Position numbers and translations under genes: made by a program. Source: Halanaerobiaceae bacterium (GTDB taxonomy: Bacteria > Bacillota > Halanaerobiia > Halanaerobiales > Halarsenatibacteraceae). Taken from it: a DNA stretch of 31,587 bases. A model generated the notes under the pieces. It made no database searches. It had not been told where the DNA came from and saw nothing but the letters and a program-made list of their open reading frames with translations. The stretch lies in NCBI GenBank assembly GCA_003554685.1, contig PWHA01000324.1:1-31587 (forward strand), in the 5' to 3' direction. This document shows, piece after piece, positions 24,116 to 31,430 of the stretch (positions within the stretch are counted from its first letter, which is position 1; the number at the start of each line of letters is the position of its first letter).

Positions 24116-25465
24116 TCAGGACTCAGGCTGTTTTTCAGCCTCTCTGTCCCCGGCATTTTCCTCCAGTTCTTCAGAAATTTCTTCAGCTTCAGCGGTCAAT
24201 TCTTCTGGTTCGGAAGTATCCCGTTCTGCAGCAGAATCTTCCCGGGATTCTTCAGTTTCATCAGCTTTATCAGCAGGTTCAGCGGATTGATCAGCTTTAT
24301 CAGCAGGTTCAACAGTTTCAGCATTGGATTCAGCAGTTTTCTCCTCGTCAGCTGCCTCAGGTTCAGCAGTTTCATCATCTTCAGCTTCCTCAGGTTCAGC
24401 TTCCCCGGATTCTGCTTCCTCGACTTCCCCGTCTTCATATTCAGACTGTTTTTTAATATCCACCTTCCAGCCGGTTAATTTGGCTGCCAGCCTGGCATTC
24501 TGGCCCTCCTTACCAATGGCCAGAGATAACTGAAAATCAGGAACCACCACTTTTGCTATTTTATCTTCTTCATTTAAAATAACTTCATTGACTTCAGCTG
24601 GATTCAAAGCATTGGCAATCAACTCTGCCGGTTTCTCCCGCCAAGCTATGATATCTATCTTTTCACCATTTAACTGATCAACAACGGCCTGAACTCTGCT
24701 GCCCCGGGGCCCCACGCAGGCTCCCACCGGGTCCACATCTTTATTTTCGGAATAAACTGCTACCTTTGATCTTTTGCCTGCCTCCCGGGCTACAGCTTTG
24801 ATTTCAACCGTTCCATCATATATTTCCGGGATTTCAATTTCAAACAATCTCAGTAAAAGACCGGGATGGGTTCGTGAGACTAAAATCCTGGGACCCTTAT
24901 TGGTGGAACTAACTTCAACTATATAGAGCTTAATCCGGTCGCCGACACTATAATTTTCAGAAGGAATTTGCTCGGAAGGCGGCAAAAGAGCTTCAGTTTT
25001 GCCCATATCGATTAAAATATAATCGTTGTGAAACCGCTGAATGGTCCCGGTAATAAATTCTCCCTCTTTCTGTTTATAGTGCTCATAAATTACATCTCTT
25101 TCAGCTTCTCTAATTCTCTGCATAACAACCTGCTTGGCAGTCTGAGCAGCAATCCGACCGAAATTAGCCGGAGTAACCTCTACCTCAACCCCATCGCCTA
25201 TTTCGACAGAACTATCAATCTCCCGGGCTTCTTCCAGAGTAATCTCAAAATTTTTATTTTCCACTTCTTCAACAACTTTTCTCCGGGAAAATACAACAAC
25301 ATCACCGGAAGATGGGTCGATATCAACCCGGACATTTTCCTTGGAACCAAAATCCTTTTTATAAGCTGAAACCAGAGCAGTTTCGATGGCTTCCAGCAGT
25401 ATCTCCTTGGGAATATCCTTTTCATTTTCGATGTCATCCAGCGCATGTAAAAATTCTACATTCAT
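24116..25465 (-). CDS. nusA: Transcription termination/antitermination factor NusA with a long acidic tail
   Basis: Binds RNA polymerase and nascent RNA and tunes pausing, termination and antitermination. The 449 residues comprise an N-terminal polymerase-binding domain (about 1-125), an S1 domain (from GEFITGTIQRFHNDYILIDM), and two KH domains (DPVGACVGPRGSRVQAVV and LAIGKEGQNARLAAKLTGW). The body ends near residue 342. A tail of about 107 residues follows, roughly 45% Glu plus Asp, containing PADKADQSAE and PADKADETEE. Firmicute NusA normally ends soon after the KH domains. ATG 25465 has AGGAGG nine bases upstream; a TTG at 25471 is less likely. rimP is 21 bases upstream. Confidence 0.97.
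   Translation of the reverse strand: MNVEFLHALDDIENEKDIPKEILLEAIETALVSAYKKDFGSKENVRVDIDPSSGDVVVFSRRKVVEEVENKNFEITLEEAREIDSSVEIGDGVEVEVTPANFGRIAAQTAKQVVMQRIREAERDVIYEHYKQKEGEFITGTIQRFHNDYILIDMGKTEALLPPSEQIPSENYSVGDRIKLYIVEVSSTNKGPRILVSRTHPGLLLRLFEIEIPEIYDGTVEIKAVAREAGKRSKVAVYSENKDVDPVGACVGPRGSRVQAVVDQLNGEKIDIIAWREKPAELIANALNPAEVNEVILNEEDKIAKVVVPDFQLSLAIGKEGQNARLAAKLTGWKVDIKKQSEYEDGEVEEAESGEAEPEEAEDDETAEPEAADEEKTAESNAETVEPADKADQSAEPADKADETEESREDSAAERDTSEPEELTAEAEEISEELEENAGDREAEKQPES
24261..24311. repeat. 30-base period direct repeat inside the nusA tail
   Basis: A 21-base segment (24261-24281) is repeated exactly at 24291-24311. It encodes the 10-residue units PADKADQSAE and PADKADETEE in the acidic NusA tail. 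This points to growth of the tail by in-frame tandem duplication. Confidence 0.8.
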
Positions 25466-25486
25466 AAGCAAATTCCTCCTAATAAT

Positions 25487-25945
25487 CTAGATATCTAAAT
25501 TCAATCTGGCCGCAGCAATACTTTTCAGAGGAAGTTCGATAATTTCATCCTCTGACATTTCCAGCTGGACCAGGTCTTTTTTTAACCCCAGAAGCTTACC
25601 GGTAAACTCTTTTTCTCCCTTGATGGGTGCATAGGTTTTAATGAAAACAGATTCTCCGGAAAACCTCTGATAATCATCTCTGCCACGCAGGGGTCTTTCC
25701 GCTCCTGGCGAGGAAATTTCCAGTATATAGCTCTCAGAAATGAAATCTTCTTCATCCAGCCAGTCAGAAAGGCGATGGCTCAGGCGGGCACAATCGTCCA
25801 GATCCAGATCACCCTCTTTATTTTCAATAAATACCCTCAACACTCTTTCCGAGCCTTCTTTAACATATTCCACTGCTACCAGATCATAATTACCCTCAGC
25901 CAGTAAATCTTCAACTTTATTTTCTACTCTTTTAACTATACTCAT
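25487..25945 (-). CDS. rimP: Ribosome maturation factor RimP
   Basis: Needed for 30S assembly. The 152-residue core matches the family: MSIVKRVENKVEDLLAEGNY, VAVEYVKEGSERVLRVFIEN, DDCARLSHRLSDWLDEED and LEISSPGAERPLRGRDDYQRF, followed by the C-terminal SH3-like domain. The start is ATG 25945, eight bases from GGAGG (25954-25958). An adjacent ATG at 25948 is also possible. Reading further upstream is open but runs through short tandem duplications and is not part of the family. It is the first gene of the nusA operon. No consensus promoter could be pinned down in the leader. Confidence 0.95.
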   Translation of the reverse strand: MSIVKRVENKVEDLLAEGNYDLVAVEYVKEGSERVLRVFIENKEGDLDLDDCARLSHRLSDWLDEEDFISESYILEISSPGAERPLRGRDDYQRFSGESVFIKTYAPIKGEKEFTGKLLGLKKDLVQLEMSEDEIIELPLKSIAAARLNLDI

Positions 25946-25978
25946 CATTATTACCTCCAGCAGCATGAAATATTTGTT

Positions 25979-26008
25979 AGTTGGATTTAAAGTAGTTGGA
26001 TTTAAAGT
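25979..26008. repeat. 15-base perfect tandem duplication in the rimP leader
   Basis: AGTTGGATTTAAAGT occurs twice head to tail (25979-25993 and 25994-26008), 20 bases upstream of the rimP ribosome binding site. Confidence 0.9.
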
Positions 26009-26042
26009 TCCGGTAATCAATAAATTTTCCAGCTCAAAAATT

Positions 26043-26062
26043 TTCGAGTTCAATTCGAGTTC
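26043..26062. repeat. Two TTCGAGTTC direct repeats, 11-base period, upstream of rimP
   Basis: TTCGAGTTC at 26043-26051 and 26054-26062, one helical turn apart (on the minus strand GAACTCGAA twice). They lie about 100 bases before the rimP start, where a regulator of the operon could bind. No regulator is known to me for this motif. Confidence 0.6.
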
Positions 26063-26119
26063 TATTTATAAAAAGCTAAATTATTTTATAACAGCCTATA
26101 TTTTAAGCTCTATTAAATT

Positions 26120-26146
26120 AAGGAGTGGGCAGCAGACCCACTCCTT
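26120..26146 (-). terminator. Hairpin terminator after the formimino-THF cyclodeaminase gene
   Basis: On the minus strand AAGGAGTGGG (26137-26146) pairs perfectly with CCCACTCCTT (26120-26129) around a 7-base loop. It is followed by AATTTAAT, a weak T tract. It lies 66 bases after the fchA stop and upstream of the rimP operon leader, so it separates the two transcripts. Confidence 0.6.
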
Positions 26147-26211
26147 CATTCCAGACCGAGTATAACACATATTCCTTTATAATTTTACCACAGCACCAAC
26201 AAACATGCAAG

Positions 26212-26835
26212 TTAGAGGTAGGGGCATTCGATAATTTCCTCGTCAAGGTAATTTTCCAGCCTGGCTTTAAGCTCCTTACCCCGCTCCAGTTTTTCCCGGG
26301 ATTCAGTTGCAATCTCCCGGTTAAAGCCCTCATCATCAATTGAGCAGATATTGATCATGACATTATAATAGGAAGCCTGGAGGGCGGAGAAGGCAAGCTG
26401 GGCGGCAATTCCCGTTTCAGCCCAGGCATTGCGGTTGCCATTCTTAACAACTAGATTGGCAGCTTCGAGAATTTCCAGGGCAAGCCCCATTAGTTTCTCC
26501 GGGGGCCGGCTGGCAGCCTTCAGGGCCTCTTCTATCCTTGCCTGGCGCAGTTGAACCTCTGCCTGGCTCTCAGCAGGCAGCCGGTAGGCCTCCATAACCC
26601 CTTCAAAGCCCCGGCAGTCCTCCTCAATCAACCGGTAAGACTGCTGCAAATGATCAGCGAGCTCCCGGTCAATCTCTTTAACTTCATCCCCAGCATCGGT
26701 CAGGGCAGTTACCATGGCCAGCAGGGCAACGCTTATGCTGGCAGCAGCAGCCGCTGCCGCCCCGCCGCCGGGGGTGGGGTTGTCGGACCCCAGGGTATCA
26801 TTAAATTTTTCCAGTGATTCGCTGCTCCATTTCAT
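26212..26835 (-). CDS. fchA: Formimidoyltetrahydrofolate cyclodeaminase family protein
   Basis: The 207-residue protein is all-helical and of the FTCD_C family. It opens with DNPTPGGGAAAAAAASISVAL, the glycine/alanine-rich folate-binding block, and has RNAWAETGIAAQLAFSALQASYYNVMIN. The family deaminates 5-formimino-THF to 5,10-methenyl-THF in histidine or glycine/purine degradation. No histidine- or purine-degradation genes are adjacent, so the pathway is unclear. ATG 26835 is preceded by GGGGAG. It starts the GC-rich stretch that extends to 31.1 kb and lies 124 bases after the lipid kinase gene. Confidence 0.9.
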   Translation of the reverse strand: MKWSSESLEKFNDTLGSDNPTPGGGAAAAAAASISVALLAMVTALTDAGDEVKEIDRELADHLQQSYRLIEEDCRGFEGVMEAYRLPAESQAEVQLRQARIEEALKAASRPPEKLMGLALEILEAANLVVKNGNRNAWAETGIAAQLAFSALQASYYNVMINICSIDDEGFNREIATESREKLERGKELKARLENYLDEEIIECPYL

Positions 26836-26959
26836 TTAGTTATCTCCCCTCTTTCTTCCCTCTGTCAGGCTATCCAGGAAAATGGTATATTCAGGGGCCA
26901 GCTGATAGGCACACCCCCTGGCGGGGTATCCCTGCCCCGGGAGCCCTTCCCGGCTGCTG

Positions 26960-27847
26960 TTACTTCGGCACCACCAGGGGCAAAGCCCCGGGAAGCACTT
27001 CAATCTCTACCGGGTAAGCAGGCCCCTTCTCCCCATCAATATCGGTGTTGCCCGGGAAATTTTCCCGGGTTGGTTTAAGATAAAAATAACTGTCCTTAAG
27101 CAGGATAACATTGTCCTGCTGTTGGTTTTTGTTGATAAAAACCTCGATCAGGGTATTAAACATTTCATAAAAGCTGCCGTACCTGATGGCCAGAAACTCA
27201 AAAAGGCCATCATCGATGCTGCTCTCAGAAACCAGGCTGTCAAAGCCCGCCGCCCGGCTGCTATTCAGGACCAGGAACATAAAGAGCTCGCTGGAAATTT
27301 CCTGGCTGCTGGTGGTTACCTCCAGGGGCAGGGGCTTAAAGCTGGGGAATTCCTGCAGGCCCTTGAGGTAATAGGCAATCCTGCCCAGGCGGTTTTTCAG
27401 GGCAGTGTCGGTTTTGTGGGGCACCCCGGTTAAAAAGCCGCCGGCGCAGACATTGAAAAAATAGCGGGCATTAATCCTGCCGGCATCAACCATCCTGATA
27501 TTGCCCTGCCTGATAAGCTCATAGTACTCTTCAAAGTCATTGGGGAGGCTTAGGTAGTCGGCAAAATCATTGGAGGTCCCGGTTGGCAGTATGGCCAGGG
27601 GGACCTCAATACCGTTATCTAACATGGCATTGACGACGGAGTTTATGGTGCCATCCCCTCCCGCCACCATCAGGCAGGAATATTCGGCAAAATTTACCCG
27701 GCTGAACCTTTTTGCCAGGTTAGCCCCGATTATGTTCAGCAGGCTGACCTCATAGCCCTGCTGAAATACCCGGACGAATTCGTTGATCCGCCCGGGGAAG
27801 CTGCTGTCACCCGCCCGGGGGTTGTAAACTAGCTTGATTTTTTTCAT
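26960..27847 (-). CDS. Diacylglycerol/lipid kinase family protein (YegS/DgkB type)
   Basis: A 295-residue protein of the DAGK catalytic family. It starts MKKIKLVYNPRAGDSSFPGR, has the nucleotide-binding MVAGGDGTINSVV (GGDGT at 63-67) and ILPTGTSNDFA, and the downstream CAGGFLTG block. Such enzymes phosphorylate diacylglycerol or related lipids at the membrane. Which lipid is used cannot be told. ATG 27847 has GGGAG six bases upstream. An extended open reading (to 27928) passes through 16-18 base tandem repeats and is unlikely to be translated. It is transcribed after the Eis-like gene. Confidence 0.9.
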   Translation of the reverse strand: MKKIKLVYNPRAGDSSFPGRINEFVRVFQQGYEVSLLNIIGANLAKRFSRVNFAEYSCLMVAGGDGTINSVVNAMLDNGIEVPLAILPTGTSNDFADYLSLPNDFEEYYELIRQGNIRMVDAGRINARYFFNVCAGGFLTGVPHKTDTALKNRLGRIAYYLKGLQEFPSFKPLPLEVTTSSQEISSELFMFLVLNSSRAAGFDSLVSESSIDDGLFEFLAIRYGSFYEMFNTLIEVFINKNQQQDNVILLKDSYFYLKPTRENFPGNTDIDGEKGPAYPVEIEVLPGALPLVVPK

Positions 27848-27860
27848 GTTATCTCCCGCT

Positions 27861-27944
27861 TCATTAAAGATTTCATTTACTAACGATTTCATTTGCTTAA
27901 AAGAATTCATTTGCTTAAAAGAATTCATTTTCTTAAAAATTCAT
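27861..27944. repeat. Five degenerate 16-18 base tandem repeats upstream of the lipid kinase
   Basis: Read on the minus strand, units beginning ATGAA follow head to tail: 27944-27929, 27928-27911, 27910-27893, 27892-27877 and 27876-27861. The second and third are identical 18-mers (ATGAATTCTTTTAAGCAA); the others are 16-base variants such as ATGAAATCGTTAGTAA. The array ends at the ribosome binding site of the lipid kinase gene. Confidence 0.85.
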
Positions 27945-28086
27945 GTTTCCACTTTACAAAGCCTAATTTAACGAAATTTCAAAATTACAATACCTGCCTG
28001 GCAGCAGTTCTGGCAGAAATAATTATCCAAATATCATTTTTTTAAGCTGAGCAGTTTCATTTATTACTAAAAATCAAAACTAAAGC

Positions 28087-29346
28087 TTAAAATTCCCAGT
28101 CCAGCTGGGGGCAGGGCAGCAGGGCCAGCAGGCGGTCCAGGCCCTCCAGCAGCCCCGATGGGGCAGCCAGCTCATCGGTCCTGCTCAATGAGGTAGGGCG
28201 CAGCACGCCCAGCCAGAGCCGGGAGAAGGCGTTCACGGTGCATTCCATAACCGGCAGGCCCTCTTTAAACCCCTCTTCAATGCTGGAATTTTGGCCCAGG
28301 GTAACCGAGTACCTGCCCGCCAGGCCCTGCCATTCATCAGCAGGCTTCAGGTATTTCTCCACCGGGTCGGAAAGCTCCAGGTTAAAGCTAATTTCCGGGC
28401 CGGGCAGGGACACTGCCCGGAGGCACTTCTCCAGGTCCAAAACCCTGACCTGCCAGTAAGCTTCTGCCCGGGACTGGTACTTATAATCGCTGCCCCTGGT
28501 AACCTCAGACTGCTTGTGGGGCAGCTTAATCAGGTCCCGGAGCTGGATGCCGGCTGGCTCCTTAAGGGTAACTGCAAAAACCTGGTCGGCCTGGTTTTTC
28601 AGGAGGGCCAAAAGCTCCAGGAACTGCTGGTGGCTGCGGTAGGTTAAAAAGGCAACCTTGAGCGGCCCGTGGGAGCTTTTTTTCCTGGAAAGCCACATCA
28701 TATGGGTTATTTCCTTGCTGGCGTTGCGGTAGCCCAGCCCGTAGCTCTTCTCCTTCTGCCAGGAAACAATGTCCCGGATTATCCCCGGGTGCCCGGGGGT
28801 GGCAAAGCCGTGGGCCTTCCTGCGCTTAACCCAGGAGCGGTGGATAGCCTCCCAGTCTTCGGCGGTAAGCCTTTCCGGTATGTCCGGCTCACAGCTAACC
28901 TTAAGGTGGGCAGGGTCAAAGGTAAAGATATGCTCATAGCTCCCGGTCCCGTAACCCAGGTGGTTATAATAGCCCTGCTCAAACATCAGGAGGGCCGAGA
29001 GGGCATCTCCCCTTAAGGCCCCCTGCTGCAGGGAGGCGGCCACCAGGCGGCCAGCCAGCCCCTGCTTCCTGGCCAGCGGGCTTACCACCACGCCGGTTAG
29101 GGCATGGAGGCTCAGCTCCCGGCCCTGATAATTAAGCCCTGCCGGGATAAACCCGGTGGTAGCCTCCAGCCGGGAATCAACTTCCCCCACCAGGAACTCC
29201 GAGGCCTCAAACATATGCTTTATCCCCTCATTGTCCTCCGGCTTGGCGCTTTCCAGCCAGCCAACTTCCCGCCAGACATTGAGGGCAGCCTGGAAGTCCC
29301 GCTCCAGGCTGAATTTGCGGATGTTAATCCTGCTGTCATTTTTCAT
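28087..29346 (-). CDS. Eis-like GNAT N-acetyltransferase with C-terminal sterol-carrier-like domain
   Basis: A 419-residue protein of the Eis family (COG4552-like). The N-terminal GNAT fold carries the acetyl-CoA motif VVVSPLARKQGLAGRLVAAS. A second GNAT-like middle region and a C-terminal SCP2-like domain (CTVNAFSRLWLGVLRPTSL) follow. Mycobacterial Eis acetylates aminoglycosides and protein lysines; the substrate here is unknown and resistance is not implied. ATG 29346 has AGGGGAAG in front. The gene is conspicuously GC-rich compared with the nusA region. It sits between an unrelated membrane-protein pair and a lipid kinase. Confidence 0.85.
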   Translation of the reverse strand: MKNDSRINIRKFSLERDFQAALNVWREVGWLESAKPEDNEGIKHMFEASEFLVGEVDSRLEATTGFIPAGLNYQGRELSLHALTGVVVSPLARKQGLAGRLVAASLQQGALRGDALSALLMFEQGYYNHLGYGTGSYEHIFTFDPAHLKVSCEPDIPERLTAEDWEAIHRSWVKRRKAHGFATPGHPGIIRDIVSWQKEKSYGLGYRNASKEITHMMWLSRKKSSHGPLKVAFLTYRSHQQFLELLALLKNQADQVFAVTLKEPAGIQLRDLIKLPHKQSEVTRGSDYKYQSRAEAYWQVRVLDLEKCLRAVSLPGPEISFNLELSDPVEKYLKPADEWQGLAGRYSVTLGQNSSIEEGFKEGLPVMECTVNAFSRLWLGVLRPTSLSRTDELAAPSGLLEGLDRLLALLPCPQLDWEF

Positions 29347-29432
29347 GCTGCACTTCCCCTTTTCCTCCAGTTTTTATCCCTATCCATGGCCCGTGGTAAC
29401 CTCATGCTGCCATGTATAGAGCCTGATCAGCC

Positions 29433-29488
29433 TTAACCTGTATTATTCTGCAAATTATTAACCAGCATTAACCTACCAGGCATTAACC
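29433..29488. repeat. Four TTAACC motifs upstream of the Eis-like gene
   Basis: TTAACC begins at 29433, 29458, 29468 and 29483; the last two sit in identical GCATTAACCTA contexts 15 bases apart. The gap 29347-29549 has no gene and would contain the promoter of the Eis-like gene. A repeated operator is possible. Confidence 0.4.
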
Positions 29489-29500
29489 TAAAAATCCTGC

Positions 29501-29548
29501 AAAACATAATACCTGCCCCGGCAGCAACTATTTGGCAGGCCGGGCAGG
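29501..29548 (-). terminator. Hairpin terminator of the sppA-Yip1 unit
   Basis: On the minus strand CCTGCCCGGC (29539-29548) pairs with GCCGGGGCAGG (29512-29522) with one bulged G, starting 2 bases after the Yip1-family stop. It is followed by a T-rich but interrupted tail (TATTATGTTTT). Confidence 0.6.
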
Positions 29549-29549
29549 G

Positions 29550-30194
29550 TTAGAAGGAAAACACTAAAGCCAGGGCCCCGGCACCCAGCAGAAAAACCAG
29601 TACCGAGAGGCCAGCAACAGTGCCCGCCACCGTCAGAACCGCCCTGAAGCTGGAAAATTTCTGGCTTTCCCTTAAGGAAAGAAGAAAAAGCAGGTAATAC
29701 CAGACCAGCAGCACATTCCTGAAAAAGAGGCCAAGGTAGGTGGGCAGGCTGAGCAGTCGGGAGATAAAAACCACCACCGGGTAAAGGAAAAGGACAAATT
29801 GGGAGATCCCGGCAGCGGCAAAGAAGCCAAAATAATTGCTATCCCCTCCCAGGAACCTGGCACAGAGGGTGAAAAAAAGGACCCCGGTTAAAAGCAGCAG
29901 CAAATTGGCTACGGCTGCCAGCAAAGCCAGCAGTATAACTGGAACAGGATCCGGGTGAATGGCAGCCCCCTCAGCTATCCGGGGCGCAAAGGCCGCCAGG
30001 GAAGCCAGGAAGGAGATAAATATCGCCAGGCTGACAGGTTCGGCTGAAACTATCCTTTTGATTGTCGGGAGGGGCTGAAAGAGAATCCCGTACAGCACCT
30101 CAAACAGGCCGAGGTTTTCAAAATCAGCCCCTCCTGCTGGTTTGCCCCCTGTGCTGTTTGATTTGATTGATTTTAAACTACTTTTAGCCCCCAT
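29550..30194 (-). CDS. Yip1-domain family membrane protein
   Basis: A 214-residue integral membrane protein. After a polar N-terminus (about 25 residues) comes LFEVLYGILFQPLPTIKRIV, the pattern of the Yip1/YIP-like family in bacteria, then five hydrophobic segments (around 55-70, 83-110, 120-142, 150-172 and 185-212). The function is unknown in bacteria. It lies 42 bases after sppA, with GAGG upstream of its ATG, and is almost certainly cotranscribed with sppA, which suggests a shared envelope role. A terminator follows. Confidence 0.75.
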   Translation of the reverse strand: MGAKSSLKSIKSNSTGGKPAGGADFENLGLFEVLYGILFQPLPTIKRIVSAEPVSLAIFISFLASLAAFAPRIAEGAAIHPDPVPVILLALLAAVANLLLLLTGVLFFTLCARFLGGDSNYFGFFAAAGISQFVLFLYPVVVFISRLLSLPTYLGLFFRNVLLVWYYLLFLLSLRESQKFSSFRAVLTVAGTVAGLSVLVFLLGAGALALVFSF

Positions 30195-30236
30195 TATGCT
30201 TCATCCTCACATTATAAATTTTCACTGTCAACCACC

Positions 30237-31166
30237 CTAATAACCCGGAACTCGGTATTCAACCGCCGGGCTTAAGCCGTCCTGGATATCCTTAAAAATC
30301 ACAAGTTCGGGCTCGGCCAGGGAGCGGGAGATGATATCCGGCAGCCGGATAGCTGTCCCCATTAGCTGCTGAAACAGTGAAGATTCCGGCAGCTCTACAT
30401 ACTGTGGGTCCTCAATCCCTGCCAGCTCACCGGCAATCTCCAGGGCCTCAAGCCTGCCGCCCAGTTCATCGACCAGCCCGTATTCCAGGGCCTGGCTCCC
30501 CAGGAAAATCTCCCCGGTGGCCAGTTCCCGGACGGCTTCCTCTTCCATATCCCGGCCGGCAGCTACATCGGCAATAAACTGGCTGTAGGCCTCATCAGAG
30601 AAGGCCTGCATTTTTTCCCTCTCCTCCTCGGTCAGCGAGCGGGAGAACATATCCTTGTGCTCCCCGGAGGTGATAATCTCCCTTTCCAGCCCGATCATTT
30701 CAAAGAGCCCTTCCGGGTCAAAGAAGGTGGAAATAACACCGATGGAACCGGTCATCGACCCCGGCTGGGCAACAACAGCATCGGCAGCAGCCGAAACGTA
30801 ATAGCCTCCCGAGGCCGCCATGTCGCCCATTGATATTATCACCGGCAGGTTAAAATCAGAAATCAGGCTGTAAATTTCCTGGGAGGCCCCGATTGCTCCC
30901 CCCGGGCTTTCCAGCCGGATCACCAGGGCTTCAACGCCGGGATAGCGCTCTGCCTGCCTCAGCTTGCTGTCCACCCGGTCAGGAGAAATTACAGTCGCGG
31001 TAAAACCCGCCACCCCCTCCTGGATCGGGCCCTGCAGTGTCAGGCGGGCCACCCCATCTTCCACCGGCTCTTCCTCCAGGAAGGACAAGTAAATCAGCCC
31101 GGTAACCGCACCGGCAACCACAAGGACAAAAAGTACAATAACAAGTTTTTTAAGTATGCTTTTCAT
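30237..31166 (-). CDS. sppA: Signal peptide peptidase SppA, 36K type
   Basis: Membrane-anchored serine protease that degrades signal peptides and helps envelope quality control. The 309-residue protein has one N-terminal transmembrane segment (residues about 7-28), then the S49 domain: LVIRLESPGGAIGASQEIY, DMAASGGYYVSAAADAVVA with the catalytic Ser119, SMTGSIGVI, and the Lys171 general base in SGEHKDMFS. The Ser-to-Lys spacing of 52 equals that of the Bacillus enzyme (Ser147/Lys199). ATG 31166 is preceded by GGAGGG. It has a TTGACA-type promoter and is divergent from the Asp23-like gene; the Yip1-family gene follows. Confidence 0.95.
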   Translation of the reverse strand: MKSILKKLVIVLFVLVVAGAVTGLIYLSFLEEEPVEDGVARLTLQGPIQEGVAGFTATVISPDRVDSKLRQAERYPGVEALVIRLESPGGAIGASQEIYSLISDFNLPVIISMGDMAASGGYYVSAAADAVVAQPGSMTGSIGVISTFFDPEGLFEMIGLEREIITSGEHKDMFSRSLTEEEREKMQAFSDEAYSQFIADVAAGRDMEEEAVRELATGEIFLGSQALEYGLVDELGGRLEALEIAGELAGIEDPQYVELPESSLFQQLMGTAIRLPDIISRSLAEPELVIFKDIQDGLSPAVEYRVPGY

Positions 31167-31199
31167 CTTTTTTGTTTCCCTCCAGACTTATTTGGCTTT

Positions 31200-31230
31200 G
31201 TTATACAGGTTTAAACAGATAGCCTGTCAA
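31200..31230 (-). promoter_or_regulatory. Promoter of sppA
   Basis: On the minus strand a perfect TTGACA (31225-31230) is followed after 19 bases by TATAAC (31200-31205), about 34 bases before the sppA start. The spacing is longer than the ideal 17. Shifting the -10 call to TGTATA (17 bases) is possible. Confidence 0.5.
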
Positions 31231-31346
31231 TTTTAAATTAAATCTTCCAGCTCTTCAATTTCTCTAACTCTTCATCAATTCCTGTATATATATTTCTAGA
31301 TATTTTCAATAAGGCCTCCCAAAAATATCATTAATTATATATTTTA

Positions 31347-31375
31347 TTGATATCCCGGGATAAATGTGATTTAAT
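31347..31375 (+). promoter_or_regulatory. Promoter of the Asp23-like gene with a palindrome in the spacer
   Basis: TTGATA (31347-31352) and TTTAAT (31370-31375) are separated by 17 bases; an overlapping TATAAT (31375-31380) is also present. The perfect palindrome TATCCCGGGATA (31351-31362) overlaps the -35 and the spacer, a position where a repressor could block transcription. Confidence 0.5.
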
Positions 31376-31430
31376 ATAATCAGAAGTAAAGCATTAGAGT
31401 AAATTATTATTTACAGCGGGAGGGATAAAA

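Noticed and set aside
26836..26959. GC-rich hairpins between the lipid kinase and fchA as a terminator
   Set aside because: Stems of 5-6 pairs exist, but no T run follows on the minus strand.
27848..27928. N-terminal extension of the lipid kinase through the repeats
   Set aside because: The extension has no ribosome binding site and no family similarity, while ATG 27847 has a good site and begins at the family's usual start.
27861..27944. CRISPR array
   Set aside because: The units are contiguous with no spacers and are degenerate, so this is a simple tandem repeat.
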